The notes beneath the pieces were generated by a model. It ran no database searches and was not told where the DNA came from. It saw only the letters and a list, made by a program, of their open reading frames with translations. From an uncultured Acidimicrobiales bacterium (GTDB taxonomy: Bacteria > Actinomycetota > Acidimicrobiia > Acidimicrobiales > CATQHL01), in assembly GCA_958295925.1 (NCBI GenBank), contig CATQHL010000001.1:943931-1007930 (forward strand): a stretch of DNA of 64,000 nucleotides. Direction: 5' to 3'. The position numbers and the translations under genes are program-made. Position 1 is the stretch's first letter. Every line of letters begins with the position of its first letter. Positions 44,376 through 52,980 of this stretch are shown one piece after another.

Positions 44376-44750
44376 TCAATCCTCCGATATGTTGCGAGAG
44401 GATGCGTAGGGGTTAGTCCCACTACCCACATTATTACGAGGCCAGTCGGCTATCAGGGGGTGGTCTTCCTCCAGAGCCTCAACGCCTGAGGCTCCACCGG
44501 GAGACCCCAGCCCGGTGCGCTCGAAAAACTCGGCATTTGCCCCGCTAAACGCCTTGAAGGCGACAGGGAGGTACTCCGCCGGGTAGATGGCCTCTACCGG
44601 GCAGACCGGCTCGCAGGCCCCGCAGTCAATGCACTCCTCCGGGTTGATATAGAGCATCCGACCGCCAATGTAGATGCAGTCCACCGGGCACTCGGCCACG
44701 CAGGAGGCGTCTTTCACGTCGATGCAAGGCGGGCCTATTACGTATGTCAC
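44376..44750 (-). CDS. 7Fe ferredoxin (FdxA-like)
   Basis: A 124-residue ferredoxin with a [3Fe-4S] and a [4Fe-4S] cluster. The first motif is CIDVKDASCVAECPVDC, the second ECIDCGACEPVCP; the order and spacing are those of actinobacterial FdxA. The C-terminal half is longer than usual, with the typical FFERTGLGSPGGA followed by about 35 extra residues. The GTG at 44750 (VTYVIGPPC) is the natural start, although the frame is open for 14 more codons. It lies between the GMC small subunit gene and the VWA gene. It probably donates electrons to an oxidoreductase encoded nearby. Confidence 0.92.
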   Translation of the reverse strand: MTYVIGPPCIDVKDASCVAECPVDCIYIGGRMLYINPEECIDCGACEPVCPVEAIYPAEYLPVAFKAFSGANAEFFERTGLGSPGGASGVEALEEDHPLIADWPRNNVGSGTNPYASSRNISED

Positions 44751-44843
44751 GCAGCGACGCCTGGATATGTCACGGGGCGACACCAACGTCAAAGACCCTC
44801 ACCTGACGACTCCTCATCCCGACGCTTGAGTCAAACTCACTGT

Positions 44844-45254
44844 TCATTCAGCGCTCCGGTAACCCTCGTGGCGCTCGTAGACGCGCTCGAGCATCGGCAA
44901 GTACTCCGGCTCGCCTGCTATCGAGAGCGGGCTGGGCACCTGGCCCGGATAGCCGATCAGATCCCGAACCTGCTCGCTGAGGTAGTACGCACCAACCACC
45001 ACGGTGGACAGCACTGCAAAGTCCTCCGGGCTCCGGGTCGCCAAGTCTCGTGCAAATGCTGAGTGCTCGCATCTTTCGGCGGCCTCTAGCAGGGCCAGCA
45101 ACGGCTCCTCCAGGCTTGGTGCGGCAGACAGGCAGCGGTTAAGCAGTTCCCCCGCCACTCCTGCAGAAGAGGCCGCCGGCATCTTTCCGCTTCCAGGAAT
45201 GAGCACGTCTGCCAGTTTCGCCAACGTCGCCCGCTGTAATGAGTCTGCGCTCAC
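44844..45254 (-). CDS. GMC oxidoreductase small subunit (gluconate 2-dehydrogenase subunit 3-like)
   Basis: A 136-residue protein of the small subunit type that accompanies membrane or periplasmic GMC dehydrogenases. The opening LAKLADVLIPGSGKMPAASS and the later LSTVVVGAYYLSEQVRDLIGY and LPMLERVYERHEGY fit gluconate dehydrogenase subunit 3. No twin-arginine signal is present, unlike many relatives. Its start overlaps the GMC gene stop by four bases (ATGA), so the two are cotranslated and likely form a complex. Confidence 0.85.
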   Translation of the reverse strand: MSADSLQRATLAKLADVLIPGSGKMPAASSAGVAGELLNRCLSAAPSLEEPLLALLEAAERCEHSAFARDLATRSPEDFAVLSTVVVGAYYLSEQVRDLIGYPGQVPSPLSIAGEPEYLPMLERVYERHEGYRSAE

Positions 45255-46903
45255 GCGGCCGCCGCCTCCTGCTGCCGGCGAGTGGCGATAAGTCGATCTG
45301 CGACTCTCAGGGCGTTGGCCAGGATCGTGGCGGTGGGATTGGCGGAACCCCCTGAGGGAAAGACGCCCCCGTCAACTACGTAGAGGTTCGACACGTCGTG
45401 CGTGCGACACCAGCGATCCACCACCGAACTGTCCGGGTCGTCGCCCATGGGTGTAGTGCCCAGTACGTGGCCGATTCCGGTTGGCCAGACGCCGCTGACG
45501 ATCGTCTCTGTCGCACCGGCGGCTTCAGCGGCCTCTACAGCCCTCGACACGTTGAAGGAGAGCATGCTGCGGGTGTTCTCGGAGAGTTCATACTCCACGC
45601 GCGCCGCCGGCAGTCCGGACGAGTCAGTGACCTCCGGATCCAGGACGACCCGGTTGTGATCCTCGGGCAGGTCCTCGGTCTGTATTCCCCAGGTGAAGGA
45701 GTGCCCGAATATGTTCTCCACAGCGCGGTGAAACGCCTCGCCCCACAGACCGTCAAAGCCCAGATCTCCGTGAGCAGCCTGGTGCTCCCCGACTGCGAAC
45801 ATCGGGCCGCCGTGGGGCATAACCATCCACTTGGCGCCGCGCACGAAGTCGCACTCAGGGCGTGTCTCGGCAAACTCAAGCGAGTAGATGGACTGACCCC
45901 AGGGGCCTTGCCAACTCTCCAAGTCATCGGCGAGCACCGCTACGACTGTTTGATAGGGGTGCTGCATTAGACGCCGCCCCACGAGTCCCGTGGAATTGGC
46001 CAGGCCGTCCGGGAACCTGCCGGAGGAGGACAGAAGGAGCAGCCTGGCACTGCCTACGGCGTTGGCGGCCAGCACCACCACCTGAGCGGGCTGCAGGCGC
46101 TCCATCCCTTCTTTATCGAAGTACACGACTCCCCTGGCGCGACCTTGGGAATCCAGGGGAATCTCCCTAGCCCTCGCTTCAGTGATCAGCTGAACGCCGT
46201 CGGACAGGGCCTTCGGCCAGTGCGTGAGCGACGGGGTGGCTTTGGCGTTCTCAGGGCAGCCCGTCATGCATGTGCCGCGCCGCTGGCAGGCCTGCAGGTG
46301 CCCGTGGCGGCGAGAGGCGATGGCGTTTGCGCCCGGCCACCAGTGCCAGCCCAATTCGTCCATCCCACGAGCGGCCGCCATGCCGATCTTGCCGATGGGC
46401 ATCGGGGGGTTGGGGTAGGACAACTCGGGCAACGCCGGGTCGCCGACCAAGCCTGAAACCGACATGTCCCTGGCAACCCGGTTGTAGCACCCGGCCAGAT
46501 CCCGCCAGCTGATGGGCCAGTCCTCTCCCACCCCGTCGAGGGTCTTCGTTCGAAAATCGGAGGGGAGCATAGGCTGCCACATCGCTGCCCATTGCACCAG
46601 CCCGCCACCCACCCCATTGAACATCACCGGTCTCACCTCCGCATCGCCAGTAAGCGGATAGTCGGCTGTCCCGCGTCGGATGTTGGGGTCTGGATTCCAT
46701 CGCTCCACCCAGGCAAGCTCGGCCTCAGGCTGGTCGCTGAGGTAGTCGGCCGGGGTTGACCACCCGCCCTGCTCAATGCAGACCACGCGAAACCCTTTCT
46801 CGGCAAGGCGCGCCGAGACAACAGACCCTGACGCCCCGGCTCCGACGACTGCTACATCCGCTGACTCGAATCGCCTTTCTGAACGCCGCTGAATTGGCAA
46901 CAT
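45251..46903 (-). CDS. GMC-family FAD-dependent oxidoreductase
   Basis: A 550-residue flavoprotein. The dinucleotide fold is VAVVGAGASGSVVSARLAEKG (GxGxSG at 21-26). Other GMC marks are the FNGVGGGLVQWAAMW segment, CMTGCPENAK (as in sugar/sterol dehydrogenase-type GMC enzymes), VVLAANAVGSARLLL, and the C-terminal GIGHVLGTTPMG with YVVDGGVFPSGGSANPTATI, which holds the catalytic His and Asn. It oxidises an alcohol or cyclic polyol; the substrate is not determinable. It forms an operon with the small subunit and runs divergently from the XRE-cupin regulator with only 39 bases between. Confidence 0.92.
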   Translation of the reverse strand: MLPIQRRSERRFESADVAVVGAGASGSVVSARLAEKGFRVVCIEQGGWSTPADYLSDQPEAELAWVERWNPDPNIRRGTADYPLTGDAEVRPVMFNGVGGGLVQWAAMWQPMLPSDFRTKTLDGVGEDWPISWRDLAGCYNRVARDMSVSGLVGDPALPELSYPNPPMPIGKIGMAAARGMDELGWHWWPGANAIASRRHGHLQACQRRGTCMTGCPENAKATPSLTHWPKALSDGVQLITEARAREIPLDSQGRARGVVYFDKEGMERLQPAQVVVLAANAVGSARLLLLSSSGRFPDGLANSTGLVGRRLMQHPYQTVVAVLADDLESWQGPWGQSIYSLEFAETRPECDFVRGAKWMVMPHGGPMFAVGEHQAAHGDLGFDGLWGEAFHRAVENIFGHSFTWGIQTEDLPEDHNRVVLDPEVTDSSGLPAARVEYELSENTRSMLSFNVSRAVEAAEAAGATETIVSGVWPTGIGHVLGTTPMGDDPDSSVVDRWCRTHDVSNLYVVDGGVFPSGGSANPTATILANALRVADRLIATRRQQEAAAA

Positions 46904-46913
46904 ATTGAAATAC

Positions 46914-46919
46914 TATAAT
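46914..46919 (+). promoter_or_regulatory. candidate -10 box between the divergent GMC and XRE genes
   Basis: A perfect TATAAT lies 24 bases before the TTG of the regulator frame, in an AT-rich 39-base gap. A -35 box is weak (GAATTG with 17-base spacing). It could serve the regulator. The same short gap must also hold the promoter of the divergent GMC operon. Confidence 0.45.
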
Positions 46920-46942
46920 CTGTTGAAAGGAATTCGACAGAC

Positions 46943-47578
46943 TTGCGCGCACACTCCCATCATCTCCGAAAGCTCAGCTGGCACAAGCCCCACGATCGGC
47001 CTTTCGGCCACGACCGGCCTCCGCTGGGAGTGGAGGCTGTCGGCAATGAGGTGCGTCGCCTCCGCAAGCTGCAGCGCCTTACCCTGGAACAACTCGCCGA
47101 AGCCTCGGGCGTGAGCATCGGTCTTCTCTCGCAGATAGAGCGCGGGCGCGGCAACCCGTCTTTCAGCACCCTTGTTCAGGTAGCCCATGGACTCGGCATA
47201 CCTGTGGCGCGGCTTGTGGCGGGCGAGCAGATGACCTCGCCGGTGGTTCGCAAAGTTGATCGACGCAGGCTGGATCAGGGAGGGAGCGACGAGGGAATAG
47301 TCGCGGAGTTGCTCACGCCGCGCCTCGACAGCGCGCTGGAGGTAATCCGAATAGCGACCGAGCCTGGCTACTCCAGCGAAGACACCCCTTTTGTCCACGA
47401 GGGCGAGGAGTTCGGCATAGTCCTGGAGGGGGTGCAGGCCGTCAACCTGGGCGGGACGCGCTACATGCTGGAGGCAGGCGACTCCATCTCCTACAGCTCC
47501 GCCATTCCCCACTGGTACGAGAACCCTGGGGATGTCACCTCGGTCTCGCTCTGGGTGGTCACCCCGCCGAGTTTCTAG
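46943..47578 (+). CDS. XRE-family regulator with C-terminal cupin domain
   Basis: A protein of up to 211 residues. The helix-turn-helix is at about residues 32-88 (VRRLRKLQRLTLEQLAEASG, GLLSQIERGRGNPSFSTL), and a cupin domain follows (DTPFVHEGEEFGIVLEGV, YMLEAGDSISYSSAIPHWYEN). Such HTH-cupin proteins sense small metabolites and often control catabolic operons. The start is uncertain: TTG at 46943 or GTG at 47030, which begins at the HTH. It is divergent from the GMC operon and 10 bases upstream of the FAD oxidoreductase gene, so it probably controls both directions. Confidence 0.9.
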   Translation: MRAHSHHLRKLSWHKPHDRPFGHDRPPLGVEAVGNEVRRLRKLQRLTLEQLAEASGVSIGLLSQIERGRGNPSFSTLVQVAHGLGIPVARLVAGEQMTSPVVRKVDRRRLDQGGSDEGIVAELLTPRLDSALEVIRIATEPGYSSEDTPFVHEGEEFGIVLEGVQAVNLGGTRYMLEAGDSISYSSAIPHWYENPGDVTSVSLWVVTPPSF

Positions 47579-47588
47579 ACGAACCGCC

Positions 47589-48977
47589 GTGCCGCCTACA
47601 CCGCCTGACGTCGTCCCCGTCCCGGCCGCAGATGCACCGGTGGTGGCTCGAAGCGACGTGGTCGTGGTGGGTGGAGGGCCTGCCGGTGTGGCTGCGGCGG
47701 TCTCGGCGGCGCGCAACGGTGCTTCGGTGACGCTGCTTGAGCGGTACGCCTACCTCGGGGGCCTGGCCTCCGGCGGGATGGTGCTGGTGCTTGACGACTT
47801 CACCGACGGGGCGGAAATCACGGTCGGCGGGATTGCCCAGGAAATGGTGGAGCGACTCGAGGCCATCGGCTTGGCGGTCTACCCGCCAGTGGCAGACCGC
47901 TCCCTCAGCGAGGAGATGTGGCGACGCTGGAGCCGGTGGGGACTCTTCGACCTCTATGCAAAGGGGAGCATGAAGGCGATCGTCTATGCCGTGGCCTTCG
48001 ACCCCGACGGCTGGAAGCGCGTATCCAACTATCTCTTGGAGGAAGAGGGCGTAAACGTGCGGCTGCACTCCCTGTACACCTCGCCGATTATGGAGGGAGA
48101 CGCCATAACAGGGGTGATTTGCGCAACCAAGAAAGGCCCGCAGGCCATCAGGGGCGAGGTGGTGATTGACGCCAGCGGAGACGCCGACGTTGCTGCGGGA
48201 GCCGGAGCCTCGTACATAAGCGGCTCCTACATGGTCACCACGGTCTTTCGCCTCGGCAACGTGGACACGTCGTCGGCAGATCGATTCGAGCGCGAGCGCC
48301 CTGCCGAGTGCCATGAGATAAACAGGGCCGCTCGTCGTATTTTGGGAGGCTCCTGGGCACTTTGGTGGCTGAAGACGCCTCTGCCGGGGGTGGTGTGGTG
48401 CAACTGCCCGCACATGTCGGGGTTCGACGGAATCAGCCCCGAAGACCTCACCGAAGCCGATCGGCAAGGCCGCAAGCGCATCGCCGGGCTGGTGGAATAC
48501 GTCCGTGGGCATTACCCGGGATTCGAGAAAGCCGTGGTGGTTGACGTTGCCCCGCAGATTGGAGTGCGCCAGAGCCGGCTGATAGAGGGTGACTACGTGG
48601 TGTCGAAACACGACGTTGTGAACCGCCTTCACTTCTCGGACAGCGTCGCCAGGGGGCGGGGTTACTACACGCCGTATCGTGCGATGCTGCCCAAGGGGGT
48701 GGAGCAGTTGCTGGTGGCCGGGCGTCACTACTCAGCCACTGCCGAGGCTCAGAGGCTGTCTCGGGAGATTCCGCCGTGCATGGCCATGGGCGAAGCGGCA
48801 GGCGTGGCCGCCGTAGAGGCGCTGGAGAGGGGCGTGAGCCCCCGACAAGTGGACGCTGCTGCGATTCAGCGGCGACTTCGAGAGCAGGGAGCCGACCCGG
48901 GTGACGTGCCCTCGCCGAGGGCTCAGCCCGCCCCGGCGGAGGCTCAGCCCGCCCGTGGCACACTGGCGGCCCGATGA
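47589..48977 (+). CDS. FAD-dependent oxidoreductase (FAD_oxidored family)
   Basis: A protein of about 462 residues with an N-terminal FAD-binding fold, DVVVVGGGPAGVAAAVSAARNG and LLERYAYLGGLASGG, and the second conserved block GEVVIDASGDADVAAGAG. Near the C-terminus VEQLLVAGRHYSATAEA and REIPPCMAMGEAAGVAAVEAL close the FAD site. This fits the family of fumarate-reductase-like or hydroxylating oxidoreductases often misnamed as dehydrogenases of xanthan or pyridines. The GTG at 47589 follows the regulator stop by 10 bases; a longer frame would overlap it. The next gene, a CoA transferase, is 11 bases downstream. Confidence 0.87.
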   Translation: MPPTPPDVVPVPAADAPVVARSDVVVVGGGPAGVAAAVSAARNGASVTLLERYAYLGGLASGGMVLVLDDFTDGAEITVGGIAQEMVERLEAIGLAVYPPVADRSLSEEMWRRWSRWGLFDLYAKGSMKAIVYAVAFDPDGWKRVSNYLLEEEGVNVRLHSLYTSPIMEGDAITGVICATKKGPQAIRGEVVIDASGDADVAAGAGASYISGSYMVTTVFRLGNVDTSSADRFERERPAECHEINRAARRILGGSWALWWLKTPLPGVVWCNCPHMSGFDGISPEDLTEADRQGRKRIAGLVEYVRGHYPGFEKAVVVDVAPQIGVRQSRLIEGDYVVSKHDVVNRLHFSDSVARGRGYYTPYRAMLPKGVEQLLVAGRHYSATAEAQRLSREIPPCMAMGEAAGVAAVEALERGVSPRQVDAAAIQRRLREQGADPGDVPSPRAQPAPAEAQPARGTLAAR

Positions 48978-48988
48978 CTTCCCGATAG

Positions 48989-50209
48989 ATGCCCCCCGCT
49001 GAGCCACCTAGACCCCAGCGCGGCGCGCAGCCGCTCGAAGGCGTCCGCGTCCTCGATTTCTCGCAGATTCTCATGGGGCCGGTCGCCACGCAGATGCTTG
49101 CCGATCACGGAGCCGACGTGCTCAAGATTGAGCGTCCGGGAACCGGCGATATCTTTAGGCGCGCCGTTGTCGACTTTGACAAGACAGAGCACCCTGCCTT
49201 TGGGTCTGTGAACTGCTCAAAGCGCAGTCTTGAGATTGACGTCCGCTCAGAGGGCGGGCGGGATCTCGTCTACGACCTGGTGCGAGACGCCGACGTGGTC
49301 GTGAACAACTACCGGGCGGGCGTGATGGAGAGGCTCGGCCTTGGATACGGGCATCTCACGCGGATCAACCCCCGCATCATCTACGCCCAGGGCACAGGAT
49401 TCGGAACCGAGGGCCGATACGTGGAAAAGGGAGGGCAGGACATTCTCGCCCAGGCTCTCACAGGGGCAATGTCGCACAAGGCCGACGACGATCACCCCAC
49501 CGTCATCTACCCCATTGCCTTGGCCGACTACACGGCAGGAATGCACATGGTTGCGGGAATCCTGATGGCGCTCATCCAGCGCGACAGAACCGGAAGGGGA
49601 CAGCAGGTGAACGTGAACCTCTACGACTCGCTGTTGGCGATGCAGGTGCTGGAGGCGTCGATGAGGCTTATGCGAGACACCGAGCTGAACTGGGCGAAGA
49701 TGCCGCTGGTGGGAACGTTCGCGGCCTCCGACGGCGAGATCGTGCTTGTAGGCGCCTTCAAGCCCAACCCGCTGCGCGACATCTGCAAAGCTCTCGATCT
49801 CGAGGACCTCTCACAGCACCCGGAGTATTCGAGCATGCCCAATCAGGCCGCCCACCGCTCGCAGCTCCAGAGAATTCTGGCCGAGGCCATAAGCGGATTT
49901 TCGACGGAGGAGGTGATGCGCCGCCTTGAGGGGGAGGACGTGCTGTGCGCTCCTGTACGCACTTTGGCGGAGGCGCTCGCTGATCCACACACCACGGAAA
50001 TGATCGCCGAGGTGCCCCGGGAGGGGCTCCCCCCCCTGCGGTGCGTGGCATCCCCGGTTCACCTCTCCGAGACTCCACCGTCGGCGCGCCGACCGCCCCC
50101 GCGACTCGGCGAAGGGGCAGATGAGGCGCTAGCGGAATACGGGATAGATCCTGAGCGGATCAGGGATCTGAGAGAAGCCGGAGTTCTTCGCGGTGAATCT
50201 GAATGCTGA
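48989..50209 (+). CDS. class III CoA-transferase (CaiB/BaiF family)
   Basis: A 406-residue family III CoA-transferase. Seen: LEGVRVLDFSQILMGPVATQMLADHGADVLKIE at residues 16-48, SLEIDVRSEGGRDLVYDLV, the NPRIIYAQGTGFG block, and the catalytic Asp151 in GGQDILAQALTG. These enzymes move CoA between carboxylic acids through aspartyl-CoA anhydride intermediates. It follows the FAD oxidoreductase after 11 bases in a rightward operon. The acid activated here is unknown, but the enzyme would let a ring-cleavage or side-chain acid enter beta-oxidation-like metabolism. Confidence 0.92.
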   Translation: MPPAEPPRPQRGAQPLEGVRVLDFSQILMGPVATQMLADHGADVLKIERPGTGDIFRRAVVDFDKTEHPAFGSVNCSKRSLEIDVRSEGGRDLVYDLVRDADVVVNNYRAGVMERLGLGYGHLTRINPRIIYAQGTGFGTEGRYVEKGGQDILAQALTGAMSHKADDDHPTVIYPIALADYTAGMHMVAGILMALIQRDRTGRGQQVNVNLYDSLLAMQVLEASMRLMRDTELNWAKMPLVGTFAASDGEIVLVGAFKPNPLRDICKALDLEDLSQHPEYSSMPNQAAHRSQLQRILAEAISGFSTEEVMRRLEGEDVLCAPVRTLAEALADPHTTEMIAEVPREGLPPLRCVASPVHLSETPPSARRPPPRLGEGADEALAEYGIDPERIRDLREAGVLRGESEC

Positions 50210-50299
50210 TGTGAGACCGGGACAAACTTGGGTCGGTCGCAGTCTGCCGGAGTGATCTGCTTGCAACACTCGGGTCTCTGCTTGGAAAAATTTGGCTAA

Positions 50300-50329
50300 T
50301 TGAAATTCTATTAATAGGGTGAATATAAG
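50300..50329 (+). promoter_or_regulatory. candidate promoter of the BMP/Nup transporter operon
   Basis: TTGAAA (50300-50305) and TATAAG (50324-50329) are separated by 18 bases, a good vegetative promoter pattern, 25 bases before the binding-protein start. The spacer contains the perfect palindrome CTATTAATAG (50308-50317), a possible operator. Confidence 0.55.
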
Positions 50330-50353
50330 AACTATCTCAAAGGGAGGGATTCA

Positions 50354-51364
50354 ATGAAAAACCGGAAACGAACGATTCTTCTGACGCTGATGGCAGTGAT
50401 CGCGCTTACGGCCGCCTCGTGCGGGGGAGGAGACGACGACTCGAGCGCGCCCACTGTCGCGCTCGTCGTCAACCAGAAAGCAGGTGACCTGGGGCCGATT
50501 GACGACCTGGTGAAAGGCCTGGAGCGAGCCGAGACCGAGTTGGGCGTCGAGACAACCTTCATTGAGGCCACCGACCCTTCGACCTTCGAGTCGACCCTCC
50601 GCAACCTGGGCAACCAGGGCACGGATGTGGTGGCGGTCACGTTTCCGCCGATGGGCGAATCGCTGGCGGCGGTGGCGCCGGAGTTCCCCGACACCCGCTG
50701 GATTCACATTTTCGGCGACGCCCTGGACATGCCGAATGTGGTGACGGTGGAGTTCAACTACTACAAAGGCACTTACCTGGCGGGCATCCTGGCCGGAGCG
50801 CTGAACACCACGGGCAAAGTCGGTTTCGTGGGCGGAATTTCGATTCCCCCCCTAAACGCCGACTACAACGCGTTTGTCGCAGCCGCCCAGTTTCAGAACC
50901 CGACGATTACTGGAGAGGCCGCTTTCGCCAATTCGTTTGAAGACCCCGCCAAAGGACGGGAGCTTGGCGCAGCCCTCTTCGACGGGGGCGTGGACATCAT
51001 AATGATGGACTCCGCAGCCACCGACCTGGGCGTGATCGAGGCCGCCGAGGAAAAGGGACGTTGGGTTATCGGCGGCTCTGAGAACTACTTCGACAGCCCG
51101 GCGGTGATCGGCGGAGTGCTGCTCTACTGGTCGACGACGCTTTTCAACCAGATCGAGAATGCGCTGAGCGACGACTACTCCCCTGGTCACGTTGCGGCGG
51201 GAGTCGCCGAAGAGGGCGTGGACTTCGTTATCAATCCCTCGTTCCAGGAAAACGGCCCTTCGGAAATGGTAGACATCATCAACGAAACACTGCCGGAGGT
51301 CGACAAAGCGCGTGAGGCGATCAAGGATGGCACGCTGGAGGTGCCCTTCAACCCGGAAATCTGA
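50354..51364 (+). CDS. BMP-family substrate-binding lipoprotein (PnrA/NupN-like)
   Basis: A 336-residue lipoprotein. AAAGGGAGGG precedes the ATG; the signal ends ALTAASC with lipid Cys23. The body is a PnrA/BmpA-type binding protein: VNQKAGDLGPIDDLVKGLER at the N-terminus, FNYYKGTYLAGILAGALNTTGKVGFVGG in the middle, and MDSAATDLGVIEAAEEKG later. PnrA/NupN homologs bind nucleosides or nucleobases. It is the first gene of a rightward four-gene importer (binding protein, double ATPase, two permeases). The ligand here is unconfirmed, but it fits a nucleobase-like substrate for the nearby cyclic-amide hydrolase. Confidence 0.92.
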   Translation: MKNRKRTILLTLMAVIALTAASCGGGDDDSSAPTVALVVNQKAGDLGPIDDLVKGLERAETELGVETTFIEATDPSTFESTLRNLGNQGTDVVAVTFPPMGESLAAVAPEFPDTRWIHIFGDALDMPNVVTVEFNYYKGTYLAGILAGALNTTGKVGFVGGISIPPLNADYNAFVAAAQFQNPTITGEAAFANSFEDPAKGRELGAALFDGGVDIIMMDSAATDLGVIEAAEEKGRWVIGGSENYFDSPAVIGGVLLYWSTTLFNQIENALSDDYSPGHVAAGVAEEGVDFVINPSFQENGPSEMVDIINETLPEVDKAREAIKDGTLEVPFNPEI

Positions 51365-51428
51365 ACCAATCGACCACTCTGTTCCCGGGGAGAGGCTGGA
51401 TGAGTCCGCCTCCCCTCGGGAATGGGCG

Positions 51429-52943
51429 GTGCGCTGCGAAGGCGTCAGCGTAAATTTCGGCGCTGTCCGGGCGCTGCACAACGTATGCCTTGCCCTGGAA
51501 CAGGGGCGCATCCATGCCCTGGTAGGGCAGAACGGAGCAGGCAAGACCACTCTTGCGAGAGTCCTCGCCGGGCTGCAGATGCCAGACATCGGGGAAGTGC
51601 ATATCCTCGGCCGACCCATCCAAGGAGGCAACGTTCGCGCCGCCCAGGCGGCTGGGCTGGCGATGGTGCATCAGCACTTCTCGCTACCGCCCTCGTTCAG
51701 CGTTGCCGAGGCGCTGGAACTCACCGCCACAAAAGGGGGCGGGGCCCCGATTTACCGGCGCAGGGAACTGGAGCGGCGCTGGCTGGCGGAGGTCGCCGGG
51801 AGCTGCAATGTCTCCTCGCTCTCCACCCGCATACGCGACCTGCCCGTGGAGACCCGCCAGTCTCTGGAAATCGTAAGAGCTCTGGCCTCCGACGCCCGGG
51901 TGCTGCTGCTCGACGAACCCACCGCACTGCTCACACCATCGGCAACCGATTCCCTGTTTGATCGCCTGCAAATTCTGCGAGACACAGGCGTGACTGTTCT
52001 GGTGGTGCTTCACAAGTTGCGCGAGGTGGCAGCCATTGCCGAGACGGTGAGCGTGCTGCGCGACGGTGAGATGGCCCTGGGGCCTGTCGAGACCGCAACT
52101 ACGCCTCAAGGCCTGATCAGCGACGCCATCATCGGTGAAGGCCACTACGAATCCGCCGACGTCGCAGGTCAGGCCGTTGCGACAGGCGTCGGGCGTCGCA
52201 CACATCTGCTGATGGAGGAGGTTTCCAGCAAGGATTCCGCATTCGAACGGGGTCTTAAGAACGTCAACCTTCGTATCGACGGGGGCGAGACAGTGGGCAT
52301 CGCCGGAGTGGAGGGCAACGGTCAGCGCAGCCTGGTTTCCGCCGTGGCGGGCTTGACGAGAATCGAGGGGGGCAGCATCCGCATCGGGGAAAGCGAGGCT
52401 GCCGCTTCAAGCCCGGCGCGCAGACGCATGCTCGGGCTGCGTCTGGTCCCGTTCGACCGCAACACCGAGGGCGTCAGTCGCAGCGCCTCCTTGTGGCTGA
52501 ACCAGTCGGCGCTGCGCCTGATAGGACGACGCCAAGGGGATAGCCCGATCATCTCGACTCGGCGCTACAGGGAGCATGCCAGGAAGGCCCTGGAACGTTG
52601 GAAAGTGCGCTACGAGTCGGTCACGCAGCCCGCCGGTTCGCTCTCCGGCGGGAACATCCAGCGTCTGATCCTCTCGCGTGAACTGTCCGACGGCACCGAG
52701 GTGCTCGTGGCCGCCCAGCCGACGCGAGGGCTCGACTTTGCAGCCACAGAGTTCGTCCGTCGTTCGCTGGGCGAGCTGCGCTCCGCCGGGGCAGGCATCC
52801 TTCTCGTGTCGTCAGACCTCGACGAACTGTTCGAGCTCTCCGACCGACTGTTGGTGATGCTGGGAGGCGAAGTCGTGGCCCGCTTCGTGCCTCCCTACGA
52901 TCGTCGGGCGGTCGGCGACGCCATGACCGGAGCCAGGCGATGA
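51429..52943 (+). CDS. ABC transporter ATP-binding protein, duplicated domain (NupO-like)
   Basis: A protein of about 504 residues with two ABC domains. Domain 1 has Walker A GQNGAGKTT, Q-loop MVHQHFSL, a degenerate signature LPVETRQSLEIVRAL, and Walker B VLLLDEPTALLT. Domain 2 has an altered Walker A (GVEGNGQRSL), signature LSGGNIQRLILSREL and AAQPTRGLD. This asymmetry is normal for the sugar/nucleoside importer class (RbsA, NupO). The start is uncertain: GTG at 51429 begins at the ABC domain, while ATG 51327 or GTG 51312 would overlap the binding-protein gene. The next gene begins 37 bases downstream. Confidence 0.9.
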   Translation: MRCEGVSVNFGAVRALHNVCLALEQGRIHALVGQNGAGKTTLARVLAGLQMPDIGEVHILGRPIQGGNVRAAQAAGLAMVHQHFSLPPSFSVAEALELTATKGGGAPIYRRRELERRWLAEVAGSCNVSSLSTRIRDLPVETRQSLEIVRALASDARVLLLDEPTALLTPSATDSLFDRLQILRDTGVTVLVVLHKLREVAAIAETVSVLRDGEMALGPVETATTPQGLISDAIIGEGHYESADVAGQAVATGVGRRTHLLMEEVSSKDSAFERGLKNVNLRIDGGETVGIAGVEGNGQRSLVSAVAGLTRIEGGSIRIGESEAAASSPARRRMLGLRLVPFDRNTEGVSRSASLWLNQSALRLIGRRQGDSPIISTRRYREHARKALERWKVRYESVTQPAGSLSGGNIQRLILSRELSDGTEVLVAAQPTRGLDFAATEFVRRSLGELRSAGAGILLVSSDLDELFELSDRLLVMLGGEVVARFVPPYDRRAVGDAMTGARR

Positions 52944-52980
52944 CCGACAAGCCGCGATGCCGTAGACGTCGGGGGGCTCG

